Source of the DNA: Ureibacillus thermophilus | GTDB taxonomy: Bacteria; Bacillota; Bacilli; Bacillales_A; Planococcaceae | NCBI RefSeq assembly: GCF_004331915.1 | Contig: NZ_CP036528.1 | Location: 530,252 to 583,570 of the forward strand | Direction of reading: 5' to 3' | Length of the DNA: 53,319 bases | Shown here: positions 18,228 through 27,283 of the stretch, in pieces | Position numbering within the stretch: position 1 is the first letter of the stretch | How the letters are laid out: each line of letters opens with the position of its first letter | Notes under the pieces: generated by a model | What the model was told of the DNA's origin: nothing | Databases searched by the model: none | What the model saw: only the letters and a program-made list of their open reading frames with translations | Translations under genes and position numbers: made by a program

Positions 18228-21200
18228 ATGAAAAAAATTGAAAAAGTCTTAGTAGCAAACCGCGGCGAAATTGCCATCCGCATTTTCCGCGCATGTACTG
18301 AATTGAAAATAAAAACCGTTGCAATTTATTCCCATGAGGATAGCGGTGCCATTCATCGTTTTAAAGCGGATGAATCCTATTTAGTAGGAAATGGAAAAAA
18401 ACCGATTGATGCTTATTTAGATATTGAAGGAATTTTAAAAATAGCAAAAGAAGCAAATGTGGATGCTATTCACCCGGGATATGGCTTTTTATCAGAGAAT
18501 GTAGAGTTTGCTCGCCGTTGCGAAGAAGAAGGAATCATCTTCATTGGACCAAAATCAAAACATTTAAGCATATTTGGGGATAAAGTAAAGGCTCGCGAAC
18601 AAGCCATCGCTGCTGGAATTCCTGTCATTCCAGGTACAGATAGGCCAGTAAAAAGTTTGGAAGAAGTTGAACAGTTTGCAGATACATACGGCTACCCCAT
18701 TATGATTAAAGCTGCACTTGGCGGTGGAGGCAGAGGAATGCGCCTTGTGGAAAAGGCAAGCGATTTAAAAGAGGCTTTTGAACGGGCCAAATCCGAAGCA
18801 AAAGCGGCTTTTGGTTCGGATGAGGTTTACGTGGAAAAAGCCATTGTTAAACCAAAACATATAGAGGTTCAAATTTTAGGGGATGAAGCCGGCAATATCG
18901 TGCATTTATATGAACGGGATTGCTCAATTCAACGCCGCCATCAAAAAGTGGTAGAGATTGCGCCATCTATCTCAATTTCAGAAGAGTTGCGCCGCCGCAT
19001 TTGCGAAGCAGCTGTAAAATTGATGAAAAATGTGCAGTATGTGAATGCAGGGACAGTGGAGTTTTTAGTAACGGGCGATAATTTTTACTTTATTGAGGTA
19101 AACCCGCGCATTCAAGTGGAACATACCATTACCGAAATGATTACAGGAGTTGATATTGTTCAGGCGCAAATTAAAATTGCGGAAGGTCATGGACTACACA
19201 GTAAAGCAATTCGGATTCCTGAGCAAGAAAAGATTCCTTTATTTGGCTATGCCATTCAATCACGGATTACAACGGAAGATCCAAAAAACCATTTTATGCC
19301 GGATACAGGAAAAATTATGGTGTATCGCTCATCCGGCGGTTTTGGTGTCCGTTTAGATGCAGGGAACGGTTTCCAAGGCGCAGTTGTTACTCCTCACTAT
19401 GATTCGTTGCTTGTGAAACTATCGACTTGGGGAAGAACCTTTGAAGAAGCAGCGCAAAAAATGGATCGCAATTTGCGGGAGTTCCGTATTCGAGGTGTGA
19501 AAACCAATATTCCGTTTTTAGAAAATGTCGTAAACCATGAGAAATTTTTAAGCGGCCAATTCGATACAAGCTTTATTGATACAACACCGGAATTATTTGA
19601 ATTTAAAGAACGGAAAGACCGTGCGACAAAGCTGTTAAACTATATCGGCAATGTGACATTAAATGGCTTCCCTGGAATCGAAAAGCGGCCAAAACCAATC
19701 TTTGTTCAGCCTCATATTCCGACTGTACCTGAAAAAAAGGTAACTGGTACAAAACAAATTTTAGATGAAGAAGGCGTGGCTGGACTTATCCAATGGATTA
19801 AAGCCCAAGATGATGTACTGCTTACCGATACAACATTCCGGGATGCCCATCAATCGCTCCTTGCCACACGCGTTCGTTCGAAAGATATGTTTGAAATTGC
19901 CGATGCTACAAGCCAATTGATGAACGATTTCTTCTCCCTTGAAATGTGGGGAGGTGCAACTTTCGATGTAGCGTATCGCTTTTTAAAAGAAGACCCTTGG
20001 GATCGATTGGAAACATTGCGCAAAAAAATTCCAAATATCTTGTTCCAAATGTTATTTAGAGGAAGCAATGCGGTAGGGTATTCCAACTATCCGGATAACG
20101 TCATCCGCGAGTTTATAAAATTATCAGCTCAGTCCGGTATTGATGTATTCCGCATTTTCGATTCATTGAACTGGGTAAAAGCGATGGAAGTGGCCATTGA
20201 CGAAGTTCGCCTCAACGGAAAAGTGGCAGAAGCGGCAATCTGCTATACGGGCGATATTTTAGATGATGGAAGAGCAAAATATACGGTGCAATATTACAAG
20301 GAAATGGCAAAACAATTAGAACAGGCCGGCGCGCATATTTTAGCCATTAAAGATATGGCAGGGCTGCTTAAACCAAATGCAGCTTATCGTTTAATTTCCG
20401 AATTGAAGGAAACAACAGATTTGCCAATTCATCTTCATACCCATGATACAAGCGGAAATGGGATTTTCGTTTATGCAAAAGCCATTGAAGCTGGAGTGGA
20501 CATTATTGATACGGCATTAGGTTCCATGGCTGGCTTAACATCTCAGCCAAGCGCCAATTCGCTCTACTATGCTTTAAGCGGCGAAAAACGGCAAGTTAGA
20601 GCGGATATAGAATCCCTTGAAAAACTATCTTACTATTGGGCGGATGTGCGAAAATATTATGTGGATTTCGAAAGCGGCATGAATGCCCCTCATTCAGAAG
20701 TGTATGTACACGAAATGCCTGGCGGACAATACAGCAACTTGCAGCAACAAGCGAAAGCAGTAGGGCTTGGGGACCGCTGGGAGCAAGTAAAGAAAATGTA
20801 TTCCCGCGTCAATTTAATGTTTGGCGATATTGTAAAAGTAACGCCATCATCAAAAGTTGTTGGCGATATGGCGCTTTTTATGGTGCAAAATGATTTAGAT
20901 GAAGAAAATATTTTTGAGCGCGGGAAAACGCTTGACTTCCCTGATTCCGTCATTGAATTTTTCCAAGGTTATCTAGGACAGCCTTATGGCGGATTCCCGA
21001 AAAAACTGCAAAAGCTTATACTAAAAGACCGCAAGCCAATTACGGTGCGCCCTGGTGAACTGCTTGAGCCGGTTGATTTTAGTAAACTTGCTGTTGAGCT
21101 GGAAGAAAAAGTCGGATTCAAACCGACTGAGAAAGACTTAATCTCCTATGCACTATATCCAAAAGTATTTGAAGAATACGCTAAAGTGCGTGCCCAATAT

Positions 21201-21656
21201 GGTGACATTTCTGTATTAGATACTCCAACATTCTTATATGGTTTGCGCCTGGGCGAAGAAATTGAAGTGGAAATTGAAAAAGGAAAAACATTGATTATTA
21301 AATTAGTGTCCATTGGCGAGCCTCAACATGATGGTACACGGGTAATTTACTTTGAAATTAACGGCCAACCTCGGGAAATTGTCGTACAAGATATGACGGT
21401 GGAGGCAACGGGTAATAAAGCCGTCAAAGCGGACCCATCCAATCCAAATCAAATCGGTGCAACGATGCCGGGTACAATTTTGAAAGTGGTAGTATCTAAA
21501 GGCAGTCCGATCAAGCGGGGCGACCATTTATTAATTACGGAAGCCATGAAGATGGAAACAACTGTGCAGGCGCCAAAAGACGGTGTGGTAAAAGAAATTT
21601 ACGTCAAAGAGGGCGATTCTATTTCTACAGGCGACCTATTAATCGAAATCGAATAA
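18228..21656 (+). CDS. pycA: Pyruvate carboxylase
   Basis: A 1142-residue biotin enzyme that makes oxaloacetate from pyruvate and bicarbonate with ATP. Domains in order: biotin carboxylase (about 1-450; glycine-rich ALGGGGRGMR and the FIEVNPRIQVEHT block), carboxyltransferase (about 530-800; DTTFRDAHQSLLATRVR, metal site LHTHDTSGNG), allosteric linker, and biotinyl domain with the biotinylated Lys in EAMKME at about 1108. ATG 18228 with GGGGGG upstream is preferred to ATG 18213. In B. subtilis pycA sits elsewhere; here it follows the lactate genes, so lactate carbon can go straight to oxaloacetate. A family A repeat with an intrinsic terminator follows 4 bases after the stop. Confidence 0.97.
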   Translation: MKKIEKVLVANRGEIAIRIFRACTELKIKTVAIYSHEDSGAIHRFKADESYLVGNGKKPIDAYLDIEGILKIAKEANVDAIHPGYGFLSENVEFARRCEEEGIIFIGPKSKHLSIFGDKVKAREQAIAAGIPVIPGTDRPVKSLEEVEQFADTYGYPIMIKAALGGGGRGMRLVEKASDLKEAFERAKSEAKAAFGSDEVYVEKAIVKPKHIEVQILGDEAGNIVHLYERDCSIQRRHQKVVEIAPSISISEELRRRICEAAVKLMKNVQYVNAGTVEFLVTGDNFYFIEVNPRIQVEHTITEMITGVDIVQAQIKIAEGHGLHSKAIRIPEQEKIPLFGYAIQSRITTEDPKNHFMPDTGKIMVYRSSGGFGVRLDAGNGFQGAVVTPHYDSLLVKLSTWGRTFEEAAQKMDRNLREFRIRGVKTNIPFLENVVNHEKFLSGQFDTSFIDTTPELFEFKERKDRATKLLNYIGNVTLNGFPGIEKRPKPIFVQPHIPTVPEKKVTGTKQILDEEGVAGLIQWIKAQDDVLLTDTTFRDAHQSLLATRVRSKDMFEIADATSQLMNDFFSLEMWGGATFDVAYRFLKEDPWDRLETLRKKIPNILFQMLFRGSNAVGYSNYPDNVIREFIKLSAQSGIDVFRIFDSLNWVKAMEVAIDEVRLNGKVAEAAICYTGDILDDGRAKYTVQYYKEMAKQLEQAGAHILAIKDMAGLLKPNAAYRLISELKETTDLPIHLHTHDTSGNGIFVYAKAIEAGVDIIDTALGSMAGLTSQPSANSLYYALSGEKRQVRADIESLEKLSYYWADVRKYYVDFESGMNAPHSEVYVHEMPGGQYSNLQQQAKAVGLGDRWEQVKKMYSRVNLMFGDIVKVTPSSKVVGDMALFMVQNDLDEENIFERGKTLDFPDSVIEFFQGYLGQPYGGFPKKLQKLILKDRKPITVRPGELLEPVDFSKLAVELEEKVGFKPTEKDLISYALYPKVFEEYAKVRAQYGDISVLDTPTFLYGLRLGEEIEVEIEKGKTLIIKLVSIGEPQHDGTRVIYFEINGQPREIVVQDMTVEATGNKAVKADPSNPNQIGATMPGTILKVVVSKGSPIKRGDHLLITEAMKMETTVQAPKDGVVKEIYVKEGDSISTGDLLIEIE

Positions 21657-21660
21657 ATAA

Positions 21661-21977
21661 GAGGTTGGGACAAATCTAAAAAAACATCATTTTCTCCAAA
21701 GAGAAAATGATGTTTTTTTGATATGTTATTAAAATTGATTTCCGTTCCGGGGACGCTTTCCGCGGGCCCTCCTCTGAGTCATTCCTTCGCTCCTCGTGGT
21801 CTCGAGAGGGCTCGTCTCAGGAAAGCTTTGAATTTACTTCCTTGAACTTTCTCCGCTTTGCGACTAAGCGTGCGCGACAGAAACTCGCCCCGTCACTACA
21901 ATCAATTTTTCGTTAGTTCAATTTTTTATCAAAACTCTTTCAACTGCCCTTTCATTTTTTGTTTATGTCCCAGCCTC
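21661..21977 (-). repeat. Dispersed repeat family A, complete copy 2
   Basis: A 317-bp element with imperfect terminal inverted repeats GAGGTTGGGACA (21661-21672) and TGTCCCAGCCTC (21966-21977, 11 of 12 complementary). Inside are a terminator hairpin (arms ATCATTTTCTC and GAGAAAATGAT plus T-run), the GGAACGG/CCGTTCC-type block and a conserved GC-rich section around CTCTCGAGACCACGAGGAGC (reverse strand). No coding frame is evident. It ends in TAA-rich flanks, possibly a short target duplication. Compared with copies 1 and 3 it is inverted. It supplies the terminator of pycA. Confidence 0.85.
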
Positions 21978-22078
21978 TAAATTGTTTATGGAAGAATTTG
22001 GTTTTTTAAAGAATCCCCATATACCTTGTATGAAATCCTCCTTTAAATGAAAAGATAAAAATATAAGGAGGTATGATA

Positions 22079-22402
22079 ATGAAAGTTTTGCAAAGAATTG
22101 CTCTTGTACTGGCGATCATTGGAGCCATCAATTGGGGACTTATTGGATTTTTTAATTTTGATTTAGTTGCTACTTTGTTTGGAGGGCAAGATTCCGTTGT
22201 TTCACGCATTATTTATGGCTTGGTAGGATTGAGCGGTTTATTTTGCTTAACGCTCCTGTTTGAGCCTTGGGAAGAATTGAAACGGGAAGAGACAACGAGT
22301 TCTGTCAGCCAGCCAAATCAAGGCCAGATGAGCTACAGAACAGAATTTGGGGAAGAAGAAGAACTCTCCTCATTAAAGAAATCAAAAGAGAATGAACAGT
22401 GA
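22079..22402 (+). CDS. DUF378 membrane protein, YuzA-like
   Basis: A 107-residue protein with two hydrophobic helices in the first 60 residues and the DUF378 signature AIIGAINWGLIGFFNFDLVA and LVGLSGLFCL. The hydrophilic C-terminal tail of about 40 residues (Glu/Ser/Lys-rich) is longer than in many family members, which are near 60-80 residues. ATG 22079 lies 8 bases after AAGGAGG; ATG 22073 is too close. The function is unknown. Confidence 0.8.
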   Translation: MKVLQRIALVLAIIGAINWGLIGFFNFDLVATLFGGQDSVVSRIIYGLVGLSGLFCLTLLFEPWEELKREETTSSVSQPNQGQMSYRTEFGEEEELSSLKKSKENEQ

Positions 22403-22532
22403 ATTTCCTCGGTGCAGTACTTGGAAGAGTGCTGCACTATTTTTTATGCAACTTCCAAAAAAATATACAATGGCACATTTTTCGCGAACATTGCATATAT
22501 TGCAATGGACTTGTGAAAAGGGGTGTTGCAGT

Positions 22533-22745
22533 ATGAATGGAAATTGGAAGCTCAGCGATCCGTATGTATATGAATCATTAAAAAGCCTACAAAATCAATC
22601 TATCGCTGTTCAAACAATTCGAGGCAGTTTACGCGGCACATTAAAAACAGTGATGCCAGACCATATTGTTGTTGAAATGGGCGGATCACCGTTTTATGTA
22701 AGAACAGAGCAAATTATTTGGATTCAACCAATAAAAGAGTCATAA
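22533..22745 (+). CDS. DUF2642 small protein, YuzF-like
   Basis: A 70-residue protein beginning MNGNWKLSDPYVYESLKSLQ, followed by a small beta-barrel-like segment with TIRGSLRGTLKTVMPDHIVV and RTEQIIWIQP. This matches the DUF2642/YuzF type found in spore formers; B. subtilis relatives include coat-associated proteins, so a spore role is possible but unproven. AAAAGGGG precedes the ATG. It stands alone between the DUF378 gene and Mn catalase, about 130 bases after the former. Confidence 0.65.
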   Translation: MNGNWKLSDPYVYESLKSLQNQSIAVQTIRGSLRGTLKTVMPDHIVVEMGGSPFYVRTEQIIWIQPIKES

Positions 22746-22808
22746 TCCAATCTCCATCCAACATAAGATACAATTGGTTAAAATTTATGGATGGAGGCTT
22801 ACTCAATT

Positions 22809-23699
22809 ATGTTTAAACGAGAAAATAAAATTCTTATTGAATTGCCGATTCCGAAGCATGGTGATATGAATGCAGCAGCTGCTGTTCAAGAATTGCTTGG
22901 CGGAAAATATGGTGAAATGTCTACGTTAAACAATTATATGTTTCAATCCTTTAATTTCCGAGGCAAGAAAAAGCTTAAACCTTTTTATGATTTAGTAGCA
23001 AGTATTACGGCAGAGGAAATTGGCCATGTTGAATTAGTATCGACGGCCATCAATCTTCTCTCCACAGGAAATACTGTTCCAACAGGACCTGACACAGCCC
23101 CGCTGCAAAATGGAAAAGATGCTCGTTATTCCCTCCACTTTACTTCAACTGCTCAAACTGCTTATCCAGGAGATTCAATGGGAAGACCATGGACTGGTGA
23201 ATTTGTTACAAATACAGGCAACCTCGTAGCAGATCTTCTTTTCAATTATATGTTGGAAATCGGTGCAAGAACCCATAAAATGCGGGTTTATGAGATGACG
23301 ACACATCCGACGGCACTCACAATGATTGGATACTTGCTCGTTCGAGGCGGCACGCACATTATTGCTTATGCCAAAGCCATTGAAATGGCAACGGGAGTCG
23401 ATGTTTCAAAAATGCTCCCAGTTCCGAGCTTAGACAACAGCAAATTTGATTACGCCAAACCATTTATGGAACAAGGATTATCTAATGTTTTATACACATG
23501 GGGAGAAGAAGACTACCGCGATATTAATCAAATTTGGAAAGGGAAAAACCCTGAAACTGGCGAAGAGTTGAGAGTGATTCACGGAACTCCGGAAGGGGCG
23601 CCGGTTCCAGATCTTCCGGAACTTCCGGAAGAATTTGCTCCTGGAATTGACCGTGACGATTATTTACGGATTTTAAAACGACTTCAAAGCAATTTGTAA
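22809..23699 (+). CDS. Manganese catalase
   Basis: A 296-residue dimanganese (non-haem) catalase that dismutates hydrogen peroxide. The ferritin-like four-helix metal ligands are visible in QELLGGKYGEMSTLNNYMFQ, AEEIGHVELV (Glu and His ligands), LEIGARTHKMRVYEMT and GGTHIIAYAKAIE. The length fits the YjqC/YdbD type rather than the shorter coat protein CotJC. ATG 22809 is preferred because GGAGG lies 11 bases upstream; ATG 22791 has no ribosome site. A perfect 10-bp terminator follows (23721-23750). Together with ahpCF it forms the peroxide defence of the window. Confidence 0.9.
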   Translation: MFKRENKILIELPIPKHGDMNAAAAVQELLGGKYGEMSTLNNYMFQSFNFRGKKKLKPFYDLVASITAEEIGHVELVSTAINLLSTGNTVPTGPDTAPLQNGKDARYSLHFTSTAQTAYPGDSMGRPWTGEFVTNTGNLVADLLFNYMLEIGARTHKMRVYEMTTHPTALTMIGYLLVRGGTHIIAYAKAIEMATGVDVSKMLPVPSLDNSKFDYAKPFMEQGLSNVLYTWGEEDYRDINQIWKGKNPETGEELRVIHGTPEGAPVPDLPELPEEFAPGIDRDDYLRILKRLQSNL

Positions 23700-23720
23700 T
23701 CGAATATGTTGGAAAAAGAG

Positions 23721-23757
23721 CCGTTCCACACTTTAATTATTGTGGAACGGTTTATTT
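23721..23757 (+). terminator. Terminator of Mn catalase
   Basis: CCGTTCCACA (23721-23730) and TGTGGAACGG (23741-23750) are exact complements, followed by TTTATTT. Confidence 0.85.
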
Positions 23758-23926
23758 ATATAAAAAGAAAAAACATTTATTTTCGAAAAAAAGAAACTAA
23801 AAAGAGTGCAGAATCGTACGGATAAATTGGAATTTAGTTTTAGAAAGGGATTCCAGTAAAAATAATGGAAATATTTCAAGGGATTCTTGTAAGAAATGAT
23901 TTTCTATATGGTAAGGGGGACTGTTG

Positions 23927-25090
23927 GTGGAAAAAAGAATCCAAGCATTAGATGTAGCTAGGGGATTGGCCATTATTGGTACACTGGGTACAAATATTTG
24001 GATTTTTAGCAAACTGGGAAACTATGATTTCATGCTTGGTTTTGGATTGAATGACTATTCACTCGATTCTGTAATAGAGGCAATAATGTTATTTTTAACC
24101 AATGGAAAATTTTTAGGAATGTTAACTATTTTATTTGGCATGGGACTGGAATTGAAGCGTCAATCCTTTATTAAGCGAAATCAAGAACATATATGGTTAT
24201 GGGTATATATTTGGAGCATGCTACTGTTATTAGCAGATGGATTTCTCCATTTTTTATTCGTCTTTGAATATGATATTTTGATGAGCTATGCAGTAACAGG
24301 CATTATTGTAGCTCTGCTCGTTCGATGCAAGCCCAAGATATTAAAAATTTTAGCTATTTTATTGGGGATTTTTTATACGGTCGGTGTATTGCTAGTTTCT
24401 TTTGCTTTGGAAGCTGGCATGAGGCTTTCTGAGGTGCGGAATGATTTCATTTTCTCCCTAAATGAGATTGCAGACGTCTATTCTAAAGGCTCTTATATTG
24501 AACAAATACTATTTCGGCTAGATGGAATCATTCAAATGCGGTTGGAGGCTATTGCAGTAATCCCGATGAATATATTGTTATTTTTGTTCGGTATATATCT
24601 AGTGCGGGCGAAGATTTTCCAAAAAACAGAGAAAAGTGCAGAGCTAAGAAAAAAATTTCTTTTCTGGGGATTAGCAGCAGGCATTCCACTTAACGCACTC
24701 GCATTTTTGCCATTCTTTTCTATGGTATCCCTTGTTCGTTACTTATTTGCACCGTTAATGGCCATAGGGTATCTCATGGCCATTCATTGGATATTAGAGC
24801 GTAAAGGAAATCACTTTCTTTTTCAAAGGCTTTCAGAAGTGGGAAGAACTGCCCTTAGCTGCTACCTATTGCAAAATATTGCAGCATCCATCTTGTTTTA
24901 TGGCTGGGGATTTGCACTTGGAGGAAAGTTTAATTCCATTGGAACGATTGGCGTGTTTATGTTCATTTCTTTAGTAATGATGATGTTTGCCCATCTATGG
25001 CTAAAAAAGTACAATCGAGGGCCGTTCGAAATGATTTGGAGATGGCTTACGAATGCACCTTTTGCGCGATTAATGAAAACAACCGCTTAA
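23927..25090 (+). CDS. DUF418 family membrane protein
   Basis: A 387-residue polytopic protein of the DUF418 (YeiB-like) family with about ten hydrophobic helices. The N-terminal RIQALDVARGLAIIGTLGTN motif and the C-terminal LSCYLLQNI and FEMIWRWLT segments are typical. The conserved GPFEMIWRWLT near the end is the family hallmark. Start is probably GTG 23927, 7 bases after AAGGGGG; TTG 23924 is possible. Function is not established; the fold resembles acyltransferase-3 membrane enzymes. It stands alone and is followed by a family B repeat. Confidence 0.85.
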   Translation: MEKRIQALDVARGLAIIGTLGTNIWIFSKLGNYDFMLGFGLNDYSLDSVIEAIMLFLTNGKFLGMLTILFGMGLELKRQSFIKRNQEHIWLWVYIWSMLLLLADGFLHFLFVFEYDILMSYAVTGIIVALLVRCKPKILKILAILLGIFYTVGVLLVSFALEAGMRLSEVRNDFIFSLNEIADVYSKGSYIEQILFRLDGIIQMRLEAIAVIPMNILLFLFGIYLVRAKIFQKTEKSAELRKKFLFWGLAAGIPLNALAFLPFFSMVSLVRYLFAPLMAIGYLMAIHWILERKGNHFLFQRLSEVGRTALSCYLLQNIAASILFYGWGFALGGKFNSIGTIGVFMFISLVMMMFAHLWLKKYNRGPFEMIWRWLTNAPFARLMKTTA

Positions 25091-25103
25091 ATAAAAGTGG
25101 CTG

Positions 25104-25243
25104 GGGCTGTCCAGAAAGTCGAACACTTTCTGAACAGACTTACTTCTTATAGTAATATTCTCTTAAAAACTTTTCCTGCGGTGGTTACAAAACGCGCCTT
25201 GTCGCAATTTATCTGCGGCGAAGCACTAGCGACAGCCGAAAAG
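25104..25243. repeat. Dispersed repeat family B, copy 1
   Basis: About 140 bp nearly identical to 27786-27940. Shared blocks include GTCCAGAAAGTCGAACACTT, CTTACTTCTTATAGTAATA, CCTGCGGTGGTTACAAAACG, GTCGCAATTTATCTGCGGCG and CTAGCGACAGCCG. Several parts are self-complementary (CAGAAAGT/ACTTTCTG; GTCGC/GCGGC), so a transcript would be structured. It lies between two convergent genes and has no open frame of note. Confidence 0.8.
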
Positions 25244-25270
25244 GGAGCGCTTCATACGCCATCTTTTCTA

Positions 25271-25573
25271 CTATAAAAATAATTCCACAACAAACACGGC
25301 CACGCATGTAACTAGCGCCACCGTGATCACATTTCCTCCTAAATAAGCAGAAAGAATGGCAACAACAAAACCGACAAACGCGGACCAAGGAGAAGCAGTA
25401 GAATCTAAAATTCCCGGAAAAATCATCACGGCTAATGTCACATAAGGAACATAGTACAAAAAGGAGCGTATATAAATATTTTTTATTTCTTTTCTCACAA
25501 GGGTCAGAGGAAGCACGCGGATGAGATATGTAACGGCCGCCATGATAAGAATATAAAAAACCGTTTGATTCAT
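25271..25573 (-). CDS. azlD: Branched-chain amino-acid exporter subunit AzlD
   Basis: A 100-residue protein with about four hydrophobic helices, including TYLIRVLPLTLVRKEIKN and YVPYVTLAVMIFPGIL, typical of AzlD (the small subunit of AzlCD). Its start overlaps the azlC stop by 4 bases. With AzlC it exports branched-chain amino acids and analogues such as 4-azaleucine in B. subtilis. Confidence 0.88.
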   Translation of the reverse strand: MNQTVFYILIMAAVTYLIRVLPLTLVRKEIKNIYIRSFLYYVPYVTLAVMIFPGILDSTASPWSAFVGFVVAILSAYLGGNVITVALVTCVAVFVVELFL

Positions 25574-26280
25574 GCTTCCTCCTCCTTTATAGGAAAGAAG
25601 AATGCAGCACAGCCCGCAACCACTACAGAAATCAAAATAATTTTGACTGCAGATGAAATGGTTTGAAGTGCAGGAATCATAGCAAAAATGGAGCTCAATA
25701 GCATCGATATAACGATTACACCAGCAACAATTTTATGATGTTTGGCTGGCGGAATAATCACTGCAAGGAGCATCCCATAAAGGGCAATGCTTAGAGCGCT
25801 TGTGATTCGTGCAGGAAAAATATTGCCGGAGATGACGCCGAAAAGAGTCCCTAATGACCATCCAGGAACGGCTACGGTCATCACGCCATACATAAAATAA
25901 GGATTTAATTTTCCCGGCTGTGCAATAGAAACGCCGAATAGTTCATCTGTAATTCCATAGGACATCAACAATCGGTGGTAAATCGGTGTATCTGCAGAAA
26001 TTTTTTGAGATAAAGAAAAAGACATTAACAAATACCGTGAATTAATGATTAACTGTGCGATGGCAATTTCAATAATGGTTGCCATGGCCGTAATCATCGA
26101 AAGCCCTGCAAATTGTCCTGCGGAAGTTAAATTCGTTGCCGACATTAAAACAGCTTCAAAGGGATTGAGTGCTGCCTGTTTACAAAGAATCCCGAAGGAA
26201 AAAGAAACCGCAAAATATCCCAATGCAATTGGAATGCCTGTTTTGATTCCCTTTTTCCATGCTGCTACATTGGTCTTCAT
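25570..26280 (-). CDS. azlC: Branched-chain amino-acid exporter subunit AzlC
   Basis: A 236-residue membrane protein. The hallmark segments are GIPIALGYFAVSFSFGILC near the N-terminus, LTSAGQFAGLSMI, INSRYLLMSFSLSQK and ELFGVSI. It pairs with the overlapping azlD. The gene is divergent from a LysR-type regulator; the 118-base gap contains two striking palindromes, 26304-26334 and 26363-26382. The arrangement suggests control by that regulator, though in B. subtilis azlCD belongs to the Lrp-like AzlB operon. Confidence 0.9.
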   Translation of the reverse strand: MKTNVAAWKKGIKTGIPIALGYFAVSFSFGILCKQAALNPFEAVLMSATNLTSAGQFAGLSMITAMATIIEIAIAQLIINSRYLLMSFSLSQKISADTPIYHRLLMSYGITDELFGVSIAQPGKLNPYFMYGVMTVAVPGWSLGTLFGVISGNIFPARITSALSIALYGMLLAVIIPPAKHHKIVAGVIVISMLLSSIFAMIPALQTISSAVKIILISVVVAGCAAFFFPIKEEEA

Positions 26281-26303
26281 CTTTGATCCTCCATTAAATC
26301 TTC

Positions 26304-26334
26304 AATGACTTTGTTAAATTTTAACAAAGTCATT
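26304..26334. promoter_or_regulatory. 31-bp palindrome upstream of azlC
   Basis: AATGACTTTGTTAAA (26304-26318), one central T, then TTTAACAAAGTCATT (26320-26334): perfect 15-base arms. No T-run suggests a terminator on either strand, and it lies 24 bases upstream of azlC, so it is a strong operator or 5'-UTR hairpin candidate. Confidence 0.75.
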
Positions 26335-26362
26335 ATCATTAGTAAAATTAATGTTTATAATT

Positions 26363-26382
26363 ATTACATAAGATTATGTAAT
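26363..26382. promoter_or_regulatory. 20-bp palindrome upstream of the LysR gene
   Basis: ATTACATAA, GA, TTATGTAAT is perfectly palindromic in its 9-base arms and contains the T-N11-A pattern typical of LysR-type sites. It ends just before the regulator's ribosome site (AAAGGA), fitting autoregulation. Confidence 0.65.
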
Positions 26383-26398
26383 AAAGGATGTCTGAAAA

Positions 26399-27268
26399 TT
26401 GAAACAATACTATGCTTTTTTAAAGGTCATTGAACGGGGCAGTTTTACAAAAGCAGCAGAAGAACTTGGCTATACCCAGTCTGCCATCAGCCAAATGATT
26501 CAAGCCCTTGAAGAAGAATTGGGGACAACCTTGATTTACCGTTCACGAAAAGGAATTACGCTCACAGCGGATGGAGAGGAGTTTTTGCCGTTTATAAAAA
26601 GGGTGGCCTATTCTCATGCGGAACTCATGGAAAAAGCGAAGGAGATGAAAGGATTAGCCAGTGGAAATATTCGCATTGGCACCTTTACGAGCGTTTCAAG
26701 CAATTGGCTGCCAAGTTTAATGCAAGATTTTAAAAAGCTTTATCCATTTGTTCAATTTCACTTGCAGCAAGGAGAATACACAAGTATCGTCAAATATATA
26801 AAAGAAGGAAGTGTTGATTTCGGATTTGTGAATCCTGATGCGGCAGAGGATTTAGAGACCATTGCTTTAAAAGAAGACAATATGCTCGCCATTTTGCCGG
26901 AAGATCATCCCCTTGTTTCCTGTCCGGTTGTTTCATTAGAAGATTTAGCAAAGGAGCCTTTTATTCTGCTCGAAGAAGGGGAAATAAATGAACCTTTGGA
27001 AGCTTTTAAGAAACAAGGGTTGGAGCCAAATATTCAATATCGGGTAATTGATGATTACACCATTATGTCCATGGTGGAGAGCGGGCTGGGCGTTTCCGTT
27101 CTTTCGGAGATGGTTATGAATAAAGTTCGCTATCGTTTTGTCATAAAAAAGGTGGATCCACCGATTACAAGAACGATTGGCATCGTTTACAAAAATAAAA
27201 AAACATTGCCGATTGCAAGCCGATATTTTATCGATTTCATGATTCAAAAATTGTCGGCAGCTCGGTGA
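26399..27268 (+). CDS. LysR-type transcriptional regulator
   Basis: A 289-residue LysR regulator. The N-terminal winged helix reads FLKVIERGSFTKAAEELGYT and QSAISQMIQALEEELGTTL; the periplasmic-binding-like effector domain follows from about residue 88. The start is TTG 26399 after AAAGGA, since the only nearby ATG runs into a stop. It is divergent from azlCD and probably controls it, with a branched-chain amino acid or analogue as likely inducer (inference). A YxjI-like gene follows closely. Confidence 0.9.
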   Translation: MKQYYAFLKVIERGSFTKAAEELGYTQSAISQMIQALEEELGTTLIYRSRKGITLTADGEEFLPFIKRVAYSHAELMEKAKEMKGLASGNIRIGTFTSVSSNWLPSLMQDFKKLYPFVQFHLQQGEYTSIVKYIKEGSVDFGFVNPDAAEDLETIALKEDNMLAILPEDHPLVSCPVVSLEDLAKEPFILLEEGEINEPLEAFKKQGLEPNIQYRVIDDYTIMSMVESGLGVSVLSEMVMNKVRYRFVIKKVDPPITRTIGIVYKNKKTLPIASRYFIDFMIQKLSAAR

Positions 27269-27283
27269 AAGGGAGTGACGCTG

